This document shows, one piece after another, positions 23,913-31,280 of a stretch of DNA of 36,569 bases (positions are counted from its first letter, which is position 1; every line of letters starts with the position of its first letter). The notes under the pieces were generated by a model. It saw nothing but the letters and a program-made list of their open reading frames with translations, was not told the DNA's origin and did no database searches. Position numbers and translations under genes: made by a program. Source of the DNA: Nocardia amamiensis NBRC 102102 (GTDB lineage: Bacteria > Actinomycetota > Actinomycetes > Mycobacteriales > Mycobacteriaceae); contig NZ_BDBA01000013.1 in the NCBI RefSeq assembly GCF_001612745.1, positions 1-36,569 of the forward strand, in the 5' to 3' direction.

Positions 23913-24329
23913 GTGACAACGACTTCAGGAGAGATACCGTTGGAATTCGATATGTCGAAGCTGACGCCCGCGGAACGCGATTTCGTGGACGGGGCTCTGG
24001 CCAGCTGGGTCGGAGTATCGGCAAGCGCACCGATTCCGGTGCGCGCACTCGGTTTTACCGACCGTGGCCGGTTCAAGGAGGAGACCATCAGGCTCCGTCG
24101 TGCGGTCCACGACGGAGCCATGCTGACCGATGTCGAGACCGCCAGGGTGCTGTTCCTCAGCGAACTGGCCTTCGGCAGCGACCTGTTCGGCGCGGGCGTC
24201 GAGTTCCAACTCGTCAACGCGATACGTGACACCGAAGCGATCACGATCCTTCGCTCCCTGCAACGGAAGCTCTATACCCGCGCCGGCGCCGAAGCGCTGT
24301 TCGTGCCTGAGCTCTACGCACCCGAATAA
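23913..24329 (+). CDS. Candidate immunity protein for the WXG toxin
   Basis: A soluble, acidic, helical protein of up to 138 residues that starts 3 bases after the toxin stop. It contains FVDGALASW, SAPIPVRALGF, and FLSELAFGSDLFGAGVEF. No family I can name. GTG 23913 lacks a good ribosome site, while TTG 23940 follows AGGAGAG at normal spacing, so the shorter form (129 residues) may be the true one. Role as immunity is inferred from position. Confidence 0.65.
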   Translation: MTTTSGEIPLEFDMSKLTPAERDFVDGALASWVGVSASAPIPVRALGFTDRGRFKEETIRLRRAVHDGAMLTDVETARVLFLSELAFGSDLFGAGVEFQLVNAIRDTEAITILRSLQRKLYTRAGAEALFVPELYAPE

Positions 24330-24703
24330 GCCCGAACCACAAGATGGGACAGCTCGGAGCGGCACCAGTGTAACCAACCGCGGAACGACCCACAGTTCGT
24401 CCCTGTCCAGACCGGGGTCGTAGTCGTGGAGTTCGGGTCGTAGGAGTCAGGCGCAGGCAGATCGCTGGCGCCGGACTGTCGGGCACGGCGGCGTATGCAG
24501 TCCGGTCGTCCTCCGATCCAGCCACGGCGCGATCAGCTGGTCCAGGTGCGCGGTGAGTGTTGCGTACTGGGAACGCGCGAAGCGCACACGCATGGCCGGG
24601 ATTGCAATCCCCATGAAGTGGAATGCCGACACGGCTGATGCCGCTCGGCGACGGCCGAGCGGCACCGCACCGAATCATCAGATGCGTTGCCGCTGCCGGG
24701 TAC
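24330..24703. other. Convergent intergenic region
   Basis: 374 bases between the immunity gene and the epoxide hydrolase. The right part has the strong hairpin terminator listed next. The rest shows only short frames in both directions, none with a ribosome site or recognisable protein character. Confidence 0.45.
24639..24664. terminator. Bidirectional hairpin terminator
   Basis: A perfect 11-bp stem (TGCCGCTCGGC, 24639-24649, with complement at 24654-24664) around GACG. It lies 40 bases past the 3' end of the epoxide hydrolase gene and also downstream of the toxin locus. Confidence 0.75.
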
Positions 24704-25849
24704 TCAGCGCAGCAGGGCGAAGAACGCGCGGATGTCCGCGACGTGCGTGTCCGGGCATTCCATCGCCACGAAGTGGTTGCCGGTATTGCCCTCCGGCCAA
24801 TGCACGATGGTGTGGTCCTGTTCGGCGAGCCGCCGCATCAGCGCGGAACCGCCGCCGTACGTGCCGGTGGGCACCAGTTTCTGACCCTTCGGCCAGGCGA
24901 AACCGCCGTCGCTGAGACCGTTGTACATCGGCCAAGACGATGAGGCCGCGGTGTTGGTGAACCAGTACAGGCTGATGTTGGTCAGCAGGTGGTCACGGCT
25001 GATCACGTCCTCGACGCGGTCGGCGAGCGGGGCGAACTCGGTGAACTTCTGCATCAGCCAGCCGAGTAGACCCGCCGGGGAGTCGGTCCAGGCGTGTGCG
25101 AAGGTCTGCGGCGCGTAGTGCAGCAGTACGTGGTGGTCCAGGCCGCCGGTCATCCAGGTCTGCATGAGGTCCCACTCGGCGCGTTCGTCCGGGGTCATGG
25201 TGGGCACGTCGGCCTCGGTGGGCATCCCGATTCCGCCGTCGAGGTGCACGCCGATCACCCGGTCCGGCGCGGCAATGGCGAGTTCGGGCGCAACGTAGGC
25301 GCCGAGGTCGCCGCCCTGGGCGCCGAAGCGCTGGTAGCCGAGCCGGTCCATCAGGACCAGCCACATCTCGGCTACCTTCCCCGGCGTCATGCCCGGTTCA
25401 CGCGGTCCTTCGGAGAACGCGAAGCCCGGGACCGAAGGGACCACGACGTGGAAGGCTCGCGCCGGGTCGAGACCGTGCGCGCGCGGATCGGCCAGCAAGC
25501 CGATGGTCTCGGTGAATTCGACGAACGAGTTCGGCCAGCCGTGGGTGAGGATCAGCGGCGTGGCGTCCGGCTCCGGCGAGCGCACGTGCAGGAAATGCAC
25601 GTCGAGGCCGTCGATGTTCGTGATGAACTGCGGGAACTTGTTGAGCGCCACTTCCTGCGCACGCCAGTCGAACTCGGTCCGCCAGTACTCGGCCAACTCG
25701 CGCAGGTACTCGACCGGCACACCGCGATCCCAACCCGTGCCGGGCAGCTGGGCCGACCAGCGGGTGCGGGCGAGCCGGTCATTCAGGTCGTCCAGATCGG
25801 CCTGCGGGATCTCGATGCGGAACGGGCGGATGTCGGTGTTGCTGGTCAT
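24704..25849 (-). CDS. Epoxide hydrolase (alpha/beta-hydrolase, EHN domain)
   Basis: A 381-residue microsomal-type epoxide hydrolase that would open epoxides to diols. The EHN N-terminal domain (FRIEIPQADLDDLNDRLARTRW) wraps the hydrolase core. Oxyanion motif HGWP at 103-106. Nucleophile elbow GAQGGDLGA with Asp181. A lid with WFTNTAASS. C-terminal catalytic His at about 359 (GNTGNHF). ATG 25849 has AAGGAG 8 bases upstream, which excludes longer starts. It is divergent from a WYL-type regulator that probably controls it. Confidence 0.92.
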   Translation of the reverse strand: MTSNTDIRPFRIEIPQADLDDLNDRLARTRWSAQLPGTGWDRGVPVEYLRELAEYWRTEFDWRAQEVALNKFPQFITNIDGLDVHFLHVRSPEPDATPLILTHGWPNSFVEFTETIGLLADPRAHGLDPARAFHVVVPSVPGFAFSEGPREPGMTPGKVAEMWLVLMDRLGYQRFGAQGGDLGAYVAPELAIAAPDRVIGVHLDGGIGMPTEADVPTMTPDERAEWDLMQTWMTGGLDHHVLLHYAPQTFAHAWTDSPAGLLGWLMQKFTEFAPLADRVEDVISRDHLLTNISLYWFTNTAASSSWPMYNGLSDGGFAWPKGQKLVPTGTYGGGSALMRRLAEQDHTIVHWPEGNTGNHFVAMECPDTHVADIRAFFALLR

Positions 25850-25904
25850 CGGTGCGGCTCCTTGCCGGTCGTCCTGCGGAACAACCACGACATTAGGAAG
25901 CATC

Positions 25905-25923
25905 TAGGACTGTTCAGGTCCTA
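25905..25923. promoter_or_regulatory. Inverted repeat between epoxide hydrolase and WYL regulator
   Basis: TAGGAC-7 bases-GTCCTA in the 96-base divergent gap. It ends on a TATATT -10-like element (25922-25927) of the regulator gene. Its position suggests autoregulation and control of the hydrolase. Confidence 0.55.
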
Positions 25924-25945
25924 TATTTCTGCGATTCTGGATTTC

Positions 25946-26944
25946 GTGAACGACACCCCCGCCCGATTGCTCCGCCTGCTGTCGCTGCTGCAGACTCCGC
26001 GCGAATGGCCGGGCAGCGAACTGGCCGAACGCCTCGGCGTCACCGACCGCACGGTGCGCCGCGATATCGACCGCCTGCGCGAACTCGGCTATCCGGTGGC
26101 CGCGACGCTGGGCGCGGCGGGCGGCTACCGGCTGGTAGCGGGCGCGGCCATGCCGCCGCTGCTGGTCGAGGACGACGAAGCCGTCGCCATCGCGGTCGGG
26201 TTGCGCGCCGCCGCCGGGTCCGCCGTGGCCGGAATCGAGGAAGCCTCGGTCCGTGCCCTGGCCAAACTGGAGCAGGTGCTGCCCGCGAAGTTGCGGCGCC
26301 GGGTGCGCGTCCTCGGCACCGCCCTTGTCCCGTCCACCGGCCACGGCCCCGCGGTGGACCCGGAAGTACTCGCCACACTCGCCGCGACCGTGACCAACCG
26401 GGAACGGGTGCGTTTCGCCTACCGTGACGAGGCGGGCACCGAGACCCGGCGCAATGCCGAGCCCATGGGCCTGGTGCCCGCGCGGCGGCGGTGGTATTTG
26501 CTCGGCTACGACCTCGACCGCGCCGACTGGCGGGTCTATCGCGTCGACCGGATCTCCCGTCCACAGCCCACCGCCGCACGGTTCACCCCGCGTCCACTGC
26601 CCGCCGCCGACGCCGCCGCGTATGTCGCAGGACGCCGAACCGACTGGGGCACCCCGGTGTTCCGGCTGCGATTGACCATCCGAGCGCCCGCCGAGCGAGT
26701 CGCGGGCCGGCTGGGCGACGGCGAAGGCGAGGTCGTCGCGATCGACGCGGACTCCTGCCGGGTCGATACCGTGCGCGACGATTCGCCGGAATGGTTGGCG
26801 CACAGGCTACTCGGGCTCGGCGTCGACTTCCAGGTGCACGAACCACCGGAGCTGATCGAGCGACTGCGCGCCATCGCAGAACGGATCGACCGCGCGGTGA
26901 CCGCGACCCCGGGGCGGCGCACCGGCGGCAGACCAGCTCGGTAA
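25946..26944 (+). CDS. WYL-domain transcriptional regulator
   Basis: A 332-residue regulator of the YafY type. It has a DeoR-like helix-turn-helix (about 5-58: LAERLGVTDRTVRRDIDRL) with the wing GYPV and GGYRL. The WYL ligand-binding domain is around residue 182 (RRRWYLLGYDLDRADWRVYRVDRI). A C-terminal WCX-like extension follows. GTG 25946 is the start because the helix-turn-helix begins just after it; there is only a weak ribosome site. Proteins of this class sense small molecules or nucleic acid. A divergent epoxide hydrolase suggests an organic substrate, by inference. Confidence 0.9.
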   Translation: MNDTPARLLRLLSLLQTPREWPGSELAERLGVTDRTVRRDIDRLRELGYPVAATLGAAGGYRLVAGAAMPPLLVEDDEAVAIAVGLRAAAGSAVAGIEEASVRALAKLEQVLPAKLRRRVRVLGTALVPSTGHGPAVDPEVLATLAATVTNRERVRFAYRDEAGTETRRNAEPMGLVPARRRWYLLGYDLDRADWRVYRVDRISRPQPTAARFTPRPLPAADAAAYVAGRRTDWGTPVFRLRLTIRAPAERVAGRLGDGEGEVVAIDADSCRVDTVRDDSPEWLAHRLLGLGVDFQVHEPPELIERLRAIAERIDRAVTATPGRRTGGRPAR

Positions 26945-27013
26945 GCGAATACCTGCACACGACTCGTGCCGAACCGTCAGGCAGACCAGCTCGGTAAGCG
27001 AATACCTGCACAC
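26927..27013. repeat. Tandem duplication over the WYL stop codon
   Basis: A 34-base segment covering the last codons, stop and 3' flank of the regulator (26927-26960) recurs exactly at 26980-27013. The period is 53 bases. The intervening 19 bases are followed by an imperfect third partial copy. The second copy lies outside the gene. Confidence 0.85.
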
Positions 27014-27207
27014 ACTGGTGCCGGACCGTGGGGCAGGCCCGTCGCCACGATGACGGGCCGACGACCGACGTGCTGCCGTGTACGTGGACTTCGATCACGT
27101 GGTGCGGACTACTCTGCCCCAACGACGCACGTCCCGCGTCCGGTCGCCCCAGCCGATGCCGATGGTCCGCGCGCCGATCTGAACCTTGCGTACCGAATCC
27201 GGCGAGT

Positions 27208-27666
27208 TCAGGTCTGCTGTTGTCGCTTCGTCATGATCCCGTCGAGCACCTTGCCGGACAATCGGCCGAGGGTTTCCAGCTCCTCCTCGGTCAGCGGCGC
27301 CGCCAGCATTTCCGCGAGGACCGAACCGTAGACGCGACGGGCATTGCGCAGCGCGACACGCCCCTCGGGAGACAGCATGGCTCGCACCTCGCGGCGGTTG
27401 CGCTCCACCGGTCCACGGACCACCCACGCGCGTTTCGCCAATCGATCCACGATCCGCGTCAGCCCGCCGGGGGTGACGGCGAGCGCCTCCGCCAAATCGC
27501 TCATCCGCAGGCCAGCCGGATCTGTTGCCAGCCATGCCATCAGGTCGTGCTCGACGAGCGAGCACGCGGCCTCCGCGGCGAGGCGGGCGTCCAGCCGCTG
27601 TCGCACCGCGGCATGGACCAGGTGGAGGTTGCGCCAGCTGAGCATGGCGGGGCTCGGTCGGCTCAT
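27208..27666 (-). CDS. MarR family transcriptional regulator
   Basis: A 152-residue winged helix protein. It has an N-terminal dimer helix, then LMAWLATDPAGLRMSDLAEALAVTPGGLTRIVDRL as helix-turn-helix, RNRREVRAMLSPEG as wing, and a C-terminal dimer helix. The start at 27666 is 7 bases after a TACATT -10-like element, so the transcript may be leaderless. It is divergent from a deazaflavin-type reductase, with a clear palindrome between them. Confidence 0.88.
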   Translation of the reverse strand: MSRPSPAMLSWRNLHLVHAAVRQRLDARLAAEAACSLVEHDLMAWLATDPAGLRMSDLAEALAVTPGGLTRIVDRLAKRAWVVRGPVERNRREVRAMLSPEGRVALRNARRVYGSVLAEMLAAPLTEEELETLGRLSGKVLDGIMTKRQQQT

Positions 27667-27695
27667 GCCGGACAATGTAGCCGATCCCGGAATAG

Positions 27696-27722
27696 TTTCC
27701 TCGACAAGTATTGCTGAGGAAA
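27696..27722. promoter_or_regulatory. MarR operator and reductase promoter
   Basis: TTTCCTCGACAA-GTA-TTGCTGAGGAAA: 12-base arms, 10 of 12 paired. This is the size and symmetry of a MarR site. The reductase promoter overlaps it: TCGACA (27701-27706), 17 bases, TAACAT (27724-27729). The transcript would begin about at ATG 27737. Confidence 0.7.
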
Positions 27723-27736
27723 GTAACATCGGGCGC

Positions 27737-28204
27737 ATGGCGTTCGAAGGCAAGCGCGGAACCCATGGCCGCCGCAACCAGTCCGCCGGGCCGGTCACTC
27801 GATGGCTCAGCAAACGGATGATGAACTGGCATCGGCGCAAAGGCGGGAAGTTTCAGGGGATGGACGTGCTCGTCCTCACCACAAAAGGAGCCAAGACGGG
27901 ACAGGAGCGGCAGACCGCGCTTTCCTGGTTCCCGGATGGCGAGGACGCGTGGCTGATCGTCGCGTCGGCGGCCGGAGCTCGAGGTAATCCCGCGTGGTTC
28001 CACAACATCGCGGCGCACCCGGACCAGGTCTGGGCCGAGTTTCCCGGTCGCACGATTCGCGTGGTGCCTGCGCAACTCACCGGCGCGGCCAGAGCGGCCG
28101 CCTGGGAGCGGATCACCGCGGCACAGCCGCGCTACGCGAAGTATCAGCAGGCCACCGATCGCGTCCTCCCGGTCGTTCGCCTGGTTCCCGCCGAAGAGGG
28201 ATGA
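27737..28204 (+). CDS. Deazaflavin (F420)-dependent nitroreductase family protein
   Basis: A 155-residue protein of the DDN/DUF385 split-barrel family. The pattern is MDVLVLTTKGAKTGQERQTAL, then WLIVASAAGARGNPAWFHNIAAHP, the usual order of cofactor-contacting strand, loop and NPxW motif. The family includes the F420H2-dependent enzymes that reduce quinones and nitro compounds. The ATG at 27737 lies one or two bases from the predicted transcription start, with no ribosome site, so it is probably leaderless. MarR control suggests induction by a xenobiotic or oxidant; the signal is unknown. Confidence 0.87.
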   Translation: MAFEGKRGTHGRRNQSAGPVTRWLSKRMMNWHRRKGGKFQGMDVLVLTTKGAKTGQERQTALSWFPDGEDAWLIVASAAGARGNPAWFHNIAAHPDQVWAEFPGRTIRVVPAQLTGAARAAAWERITAAQPRYAKYQQATDRVLPVVRLVPAEEG

Positions 28205-28418
28205 CCCACGCCCATTCCGCAGCTCCGAAGGGCCCTTGCCTGGCTGTCCGGTGTACGTCGCCTGCGGCTGCGCGCTTTCGGTGACCAGTGCCGGACCGGT
28301 GCGCTCCAACGGACGAAGACACGTTGTGTCCGGATCTGTGGGTAGGAAGTCCTTGAGTGGTCACGCGGGCATGAAGAGACTTGTCCACAAGGATTTCCAC
28401 CAGCGAAGAGGGACGCGT

Positions 28419-28727
28419 ATGACGGACAACGGAATCACCTTCATCAACGTCTTCGAAATACCCGCCGACGAGATCGATGAATTCGTCGAGAACTGGCACG
28501 AACGCGCGAGGATCATGCGCGAGGCGCCGGGTTTCCGTGAAGTACGCCTGCACCGGGCGCTCCTGCCCGATACCCGATTCCAACTCGTCAACGTCGCGCA
28601 CTGGGACAGTGCCGAAGCCTGCGAGGCCGCCGGAGCGAACCCGGTCGTCCTCGAATCGGTGGACGCTGCCAGAAAAGTCGCCAGCGCAAACCCGGCCCTC
28701 TACCAGGTCGTAGCCGAATACCTGTGA
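28419..28727 (+). CDS. Antibiotic biosynthesis monooxygenase (ABM) domain protein
   Basis: A 102-residue ferredoxin-like alpha+beta barrel protein: ITFINVFEIPADEIDEFVENW, ApGFREVRLHRALL, QLVNVAHWDSAEA. These small enzymes act on quinones or haem, or have no known catalytic role. ATG 28419 follows AGAGGGA. The preceding 214 bases contain no gene I can support. Confidence 0.83.
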   Translation: MTDNGITFINVFEIPADEIDEFVENWHERARIMREAPGFREVRLHRALLPDTRFQLVNVAHWDSAEACEAAGANPVVLESVDAARKVASANPALYQVVAEYL

Positions 28728-28861
28728 TCTCGTGCCCGAAACCTCGGCCATGTCCTCTTATCATCGAGCCGCCTCGAGCGTGAACCGAGTAGCGCGCCTG
28801 TGACAGTGGGCGATCTCGGTGGCACGATCGTCATGCGCGTGGACCGCGGAGGAGGGGCGTG

Positions 28862-29368
28862 ATGTCGAATCAGCATCAGCCGATGTCGTTCTCGATCGAG
28901 ACAGAAAGGTTGTCCCTGCGCCTGCGCGGCCCGGAAGACACGGAATGCACTCTGCGAGTGCTCGGTGAGCGTGACGGCGGCACGACTGCCACTTTCGCCG
29001 ATGTGCGAGGGAGCCTGATCCGTCAGCGGGTTCGGGCAATGGAGGACGGTTTCGGCTTGCTCTCGGTACGGCGCCGAGCCGAGCAGGACCGGATCGGCTA
29101 TTGCGGCTTGATTGTCGGGCGCGGCAGCTTCGATGAGCCGGAGATCGCCTACGAATTACTTCGCAGTGCGCAGGGTCAGGGCTATGCGACGGAGGCAGCC
29201 CGAGCGGTTGTCGAAGCGGCGTTCGCGACCGGTCGGCGACGCCTGTGGTCGACCGTACGGGTGTGGAACCAGCCGTCATTTCGAGTTCTGGAGAAGATCG
29301 GTTTCCACCGTCACCACAGTATTTGCGATGAACGAGGTGAGCTGGTCTACCTGATGCGCGATGCCTGA
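28862..29368 (+). CDS. GNAT family N-acetyltransferase (RimJ/RimL-type)
   Basis: A 168-residue acetyltransferase: ETERLSLRLRGPEDTE at the N-terminus, IGYCGLIVGRGSFDEPEIAYELLRSAQGQGYATEAARAV with the acetyl-CoA loop QGQGYA, and SFRVLEKIGFHRHHS near the end. This is the pattern of the RimJ/RimL-type group that modifies N-termini or small amines. ATG 28862 follows GGAGGAGG; the GTG just before it is less likely. Confidence 0.88.
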   Translation: MSNQHQPMSFSIETERLSLRLRGPEDTECTLRVLGERDGGTTATFADVRGSLIRQRVRAMEDGFGLLSVRRRAEQDRIGYCGLIVGRGSFDEPEIAYELLRSAQGQGYATEAARAVVEAAFATGRRRLWSTVRVWNQPSFRVLEKIGFHRHHSICDERGELVYLMRDA

Positions 29369-29494
29369 ACCGTGCGAGATCAGCAGTACCACCATCGGGC
29401 CATCAGCAAGTCAACTATCCCAGCCCGAGGCAGACGGGCGAGAGTGTATGCGACGTAGTGGTATTCGAGCAGCGCCGGACCTGGTACCGAGTGG

Positions 29495-30595
29495 TCAGTC
29501 CGAGGCGTTACGCGGGCGCGGCCGGGGGCCGATCTGGTCGAGCAGTGCGTTGACCTCGTCCGGGAAACCATTGGTGACCGGCTTCGGGTTCTTGTTCGGA
29601 AACCGGCGAGAGACGTGCTCCTCGGCGGCCGATCCCGGTAGCACGTAGACGGGTTCCTCTTTGTTCTGCAACGGACGCACGACCTCGTCGAGGTGTCCCT
29701 TCCGGTCGTCGAGGAAGGCGCCGATCACGTCCTCGCCGGCCGGGCAGACGGCCATACAGTAACCCGCCTTGTAGCTGGGTTTGAACGACAGGCTCTGCCA
29801 CATCGAGAACGACTCGCCCGTGGTGACGCGTTCGCGATACTCGTCGCGGTCAGCGCTGTCGGCGATGGTTTCGGCCCAATCGGTGAAGCCGCCCATGAAC
29901 TCTCGATAGTTGTGCGTGTAGCACGCCTGGAAGTCGAAACCACCATCGTTGGTGATCGCACCGACCGGGCACGCGGACACGCACAGCTTGCACTCGAGAC
30001 ACGGGTTGAACTCCAGGGCCGCGCTCGGCTCGTCTACTACGGCATCCGTGACGACTGTGCCGAGCAGGATGAAGTTGCCGAATTTCGGGTGAATGACGTT
30101 GCGGTGTATACCCATGACGCCCAAGCCCGCGGCCTGCGCTACCACCTTGTGGGCGATGACCCAGATGCGCCCGGGGAACTGATGGACCTCCATCGGGTAT
30201 CCCGGCGCGGGGTAGACAGCGCGGTAGCCGGCATCTTGGAGCGCCCTGGTGATACGGCGCGACACTGCGTTGGTTTCGTCGTCGGCATGGTTGAACTCGG
30301 TATTGGCGAGGCTGCGCAGAGGACTGCGCAGATTGTCGCGATTCATCCGGACACAAAACGCCACGAATGTACGGGCCGTGGGCAGAATCCCACGCGCGTG
30401 CTCGAATTCTGCCGCCACCCTCGGATCGTCGACCGGGACGAAGCCCACATCGTCCGCGCCCGCGGCGAGGCAGATCTCCCGCAGGCGTGCGGTGGTCACG
30501 ACCGGATCAGGCGTCGTCCGCGCCCGCTCGGTCATCCGTTTGACGGTCGGGTGGTCGGCAAGCCGCCGCCTCGTCGGTTCCTGGTCCGTCGACAT
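29495..30595 (-). CDS. QueG-like 4Fe-4S protein
   Basis: A 366-residue iron-sulfur protein related to epoxyqueuosine reductase QueG and to corrinoid-linked reductases. It has one full ferredoxin motif CLECKLCVSACP (Cys199, 202, 205, 209). A second site is reduced to GYCMAVCPAGED (Cys280, Cys284) and Cys225. The N-terminal domain has the GADDVGFVPVDDPR strand typical of the cobalamin-binding fold. Queuosine function is doubtful because no other queuosine gene is near. ATG 30595 follows AGGAGGG. It may instead be a reductive dehalogenase-like enzyme; not certain. Confidence 0.78.
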   Translation of the reverse strand: MSTDQEPTRRRLADHPTVKRMTERARTTPDPVVTTARLREICLAAGADDVGFVPVDDPRVAAEFEHARGILPTARTFVAFCVRMNRDNLRSPLRSLANTEFNHADDETNAVSRRITRALQDAGYRAVYPAPGYPMEVHQFPGRIWVIAHKVVAQAAGLGVMGIHRNVIHPKFGNFILLGTVVTDAVVDEPSAALEFNPCLECKLCVSACPVGAITNDGGFDFQACYTHNYREFMGGFTDWAETIADSADRDEYRERVTTGESFSMWQSLSFKPSYKAGYCMAVCPAGEDVIGAFLDDRKGHLDEVVRPLQNKEEPVYVLPGSAAEEHVSRRFPNKNPKPVTNGFPDEVNALLDQIGPRPRPRNASD

Positions 30596-30754
30596 CGGTC
30601 CCTCCTGATTCCACGAGACCGGAACGGCCTCACCAAGTTAGACCCCGGCAGTCACCGAAACTCATCGCCGGCTTGCGTATCCGTCGACGTCCAGAGACAC
30701 ACCAACACGTGACCGTCCGCTGGACCGCATCCGCGTATCTCGTTGGACGGCCGT

Positions 30755-30766
30755 CGTTCCGGAACG
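30755..30766. promoter_or_regulatory. 12-bp palindrome in a divergent promoter region
   Basis: CGTTCCGGAACG, perfect and without a spacer, in the gap between the QueG-like gene and the small reductase gene. A possible regulator site. Confidence 0.3.
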
Positions 30767-30848
30767 TCACTTACCCTGCTCCATCGCCGAGAGCGCACTA
30801 GGTTGGGATTCGACGTTCGGGCAATCACGACAACCGATGGAGCTGAGT

Positions 30849-31193
30849 ATGGCGTTCGGAGCGGTAGCGCGCGGATTCAACGCCGGGTTCATGGCACTCA
30901 CCAAGGCGCCGTGGATCGGGCCGCTGGTGGGCCGGAACATCACGGAGGTCACCTACATCGGCCGGCGATCCGGGCGGACGATCACCACACCGGTGGCATT
31001 CCGGCGCTCCGGCGACGAAGTCACGATCAATGTGGCCCTGCCGGACCGGAAGACGTGGTGGCGCAACTTTCTCGGCGCGGGCGGGCCACTCTCGCTGCGG
31101 CTGGATGGCGTCGAACGATCTGGGCATGCCGTCGCCCGCCGCGATGACAAGGGCCGCGTCAGCGTCCAGGTCCGCTTGAGCGACAGCGAATAG
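30849..31193 (+). CDS. Small deazaflavin/F420-type reductase family protein
   Basis: A 114-residue protein: NITEVTYIGRRSGRTITTPVAF, then VTINVALPDRKTWWRNFLG. This is the short form of the DUF385/nitroreductase split-barrel family. It is shorter than the paralogue at 27737 and lacks the C-terminal NPxW region, so activity is uncertain. I chose ATG 30849, which has GGAG 6 bases upstream; ATG 30837 has no ribosome site. Confidence 0.77.
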   Translation: MAFGAVARGFNAGFMALTKAPWIGPLVGRNITEVTYIGRRSGRTITTPVAFRRSGDEVTINVALPDRKTWWRNFLGAGGPLSLRLDGVERSGHAVARRDDKGRVSVQVRLSDSE

Positions 31194-31244
31194 CCTGCGG
31201 CAATCCCGTTTCGCGGCGGCAACGCAATACCCGTCGACTGCGGC

Positions 31245-31275
31245 GTGGCCCGGCCTCCGTGCGAGACCGGGCCAC
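31245..31275. terminator. Bidirectional hairpin terminator
   Basis: A perfect 9-bp stem (GTGGCCCGG, 31245-31253, complement 31267-31275) with a 13-base loop, in the 87-base gap between two convergent genes. Confidence 0.7.
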
Positions 31276-31280
31276 ATGCG

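Noticed and set aside
24447..24665. A 72-codon minus-strand frame past the epoxide hydrolase.
   Set aside because: It overlaps the terminator hairpin, has no ribosome site, and its sequence has no recognisable pattern.
25094..25945. Upstream extension of the WYL regulator frame by about 280 codons.
   Set aside because: It is antisense to the epoxide hydrolase, and the regulator's helix-turn-helix begins right after GTG 25946.
27095..27207. A minus-strand tail reading SVRKVQIGARTIGIGWGDRT that looks protein-like.
   Set aside because: It is only about 35 codons, its frame upstream is antisense or out of frame with the MarR gene, and I found no start or ribosome site. It could be a remnant but evidence is too thin.
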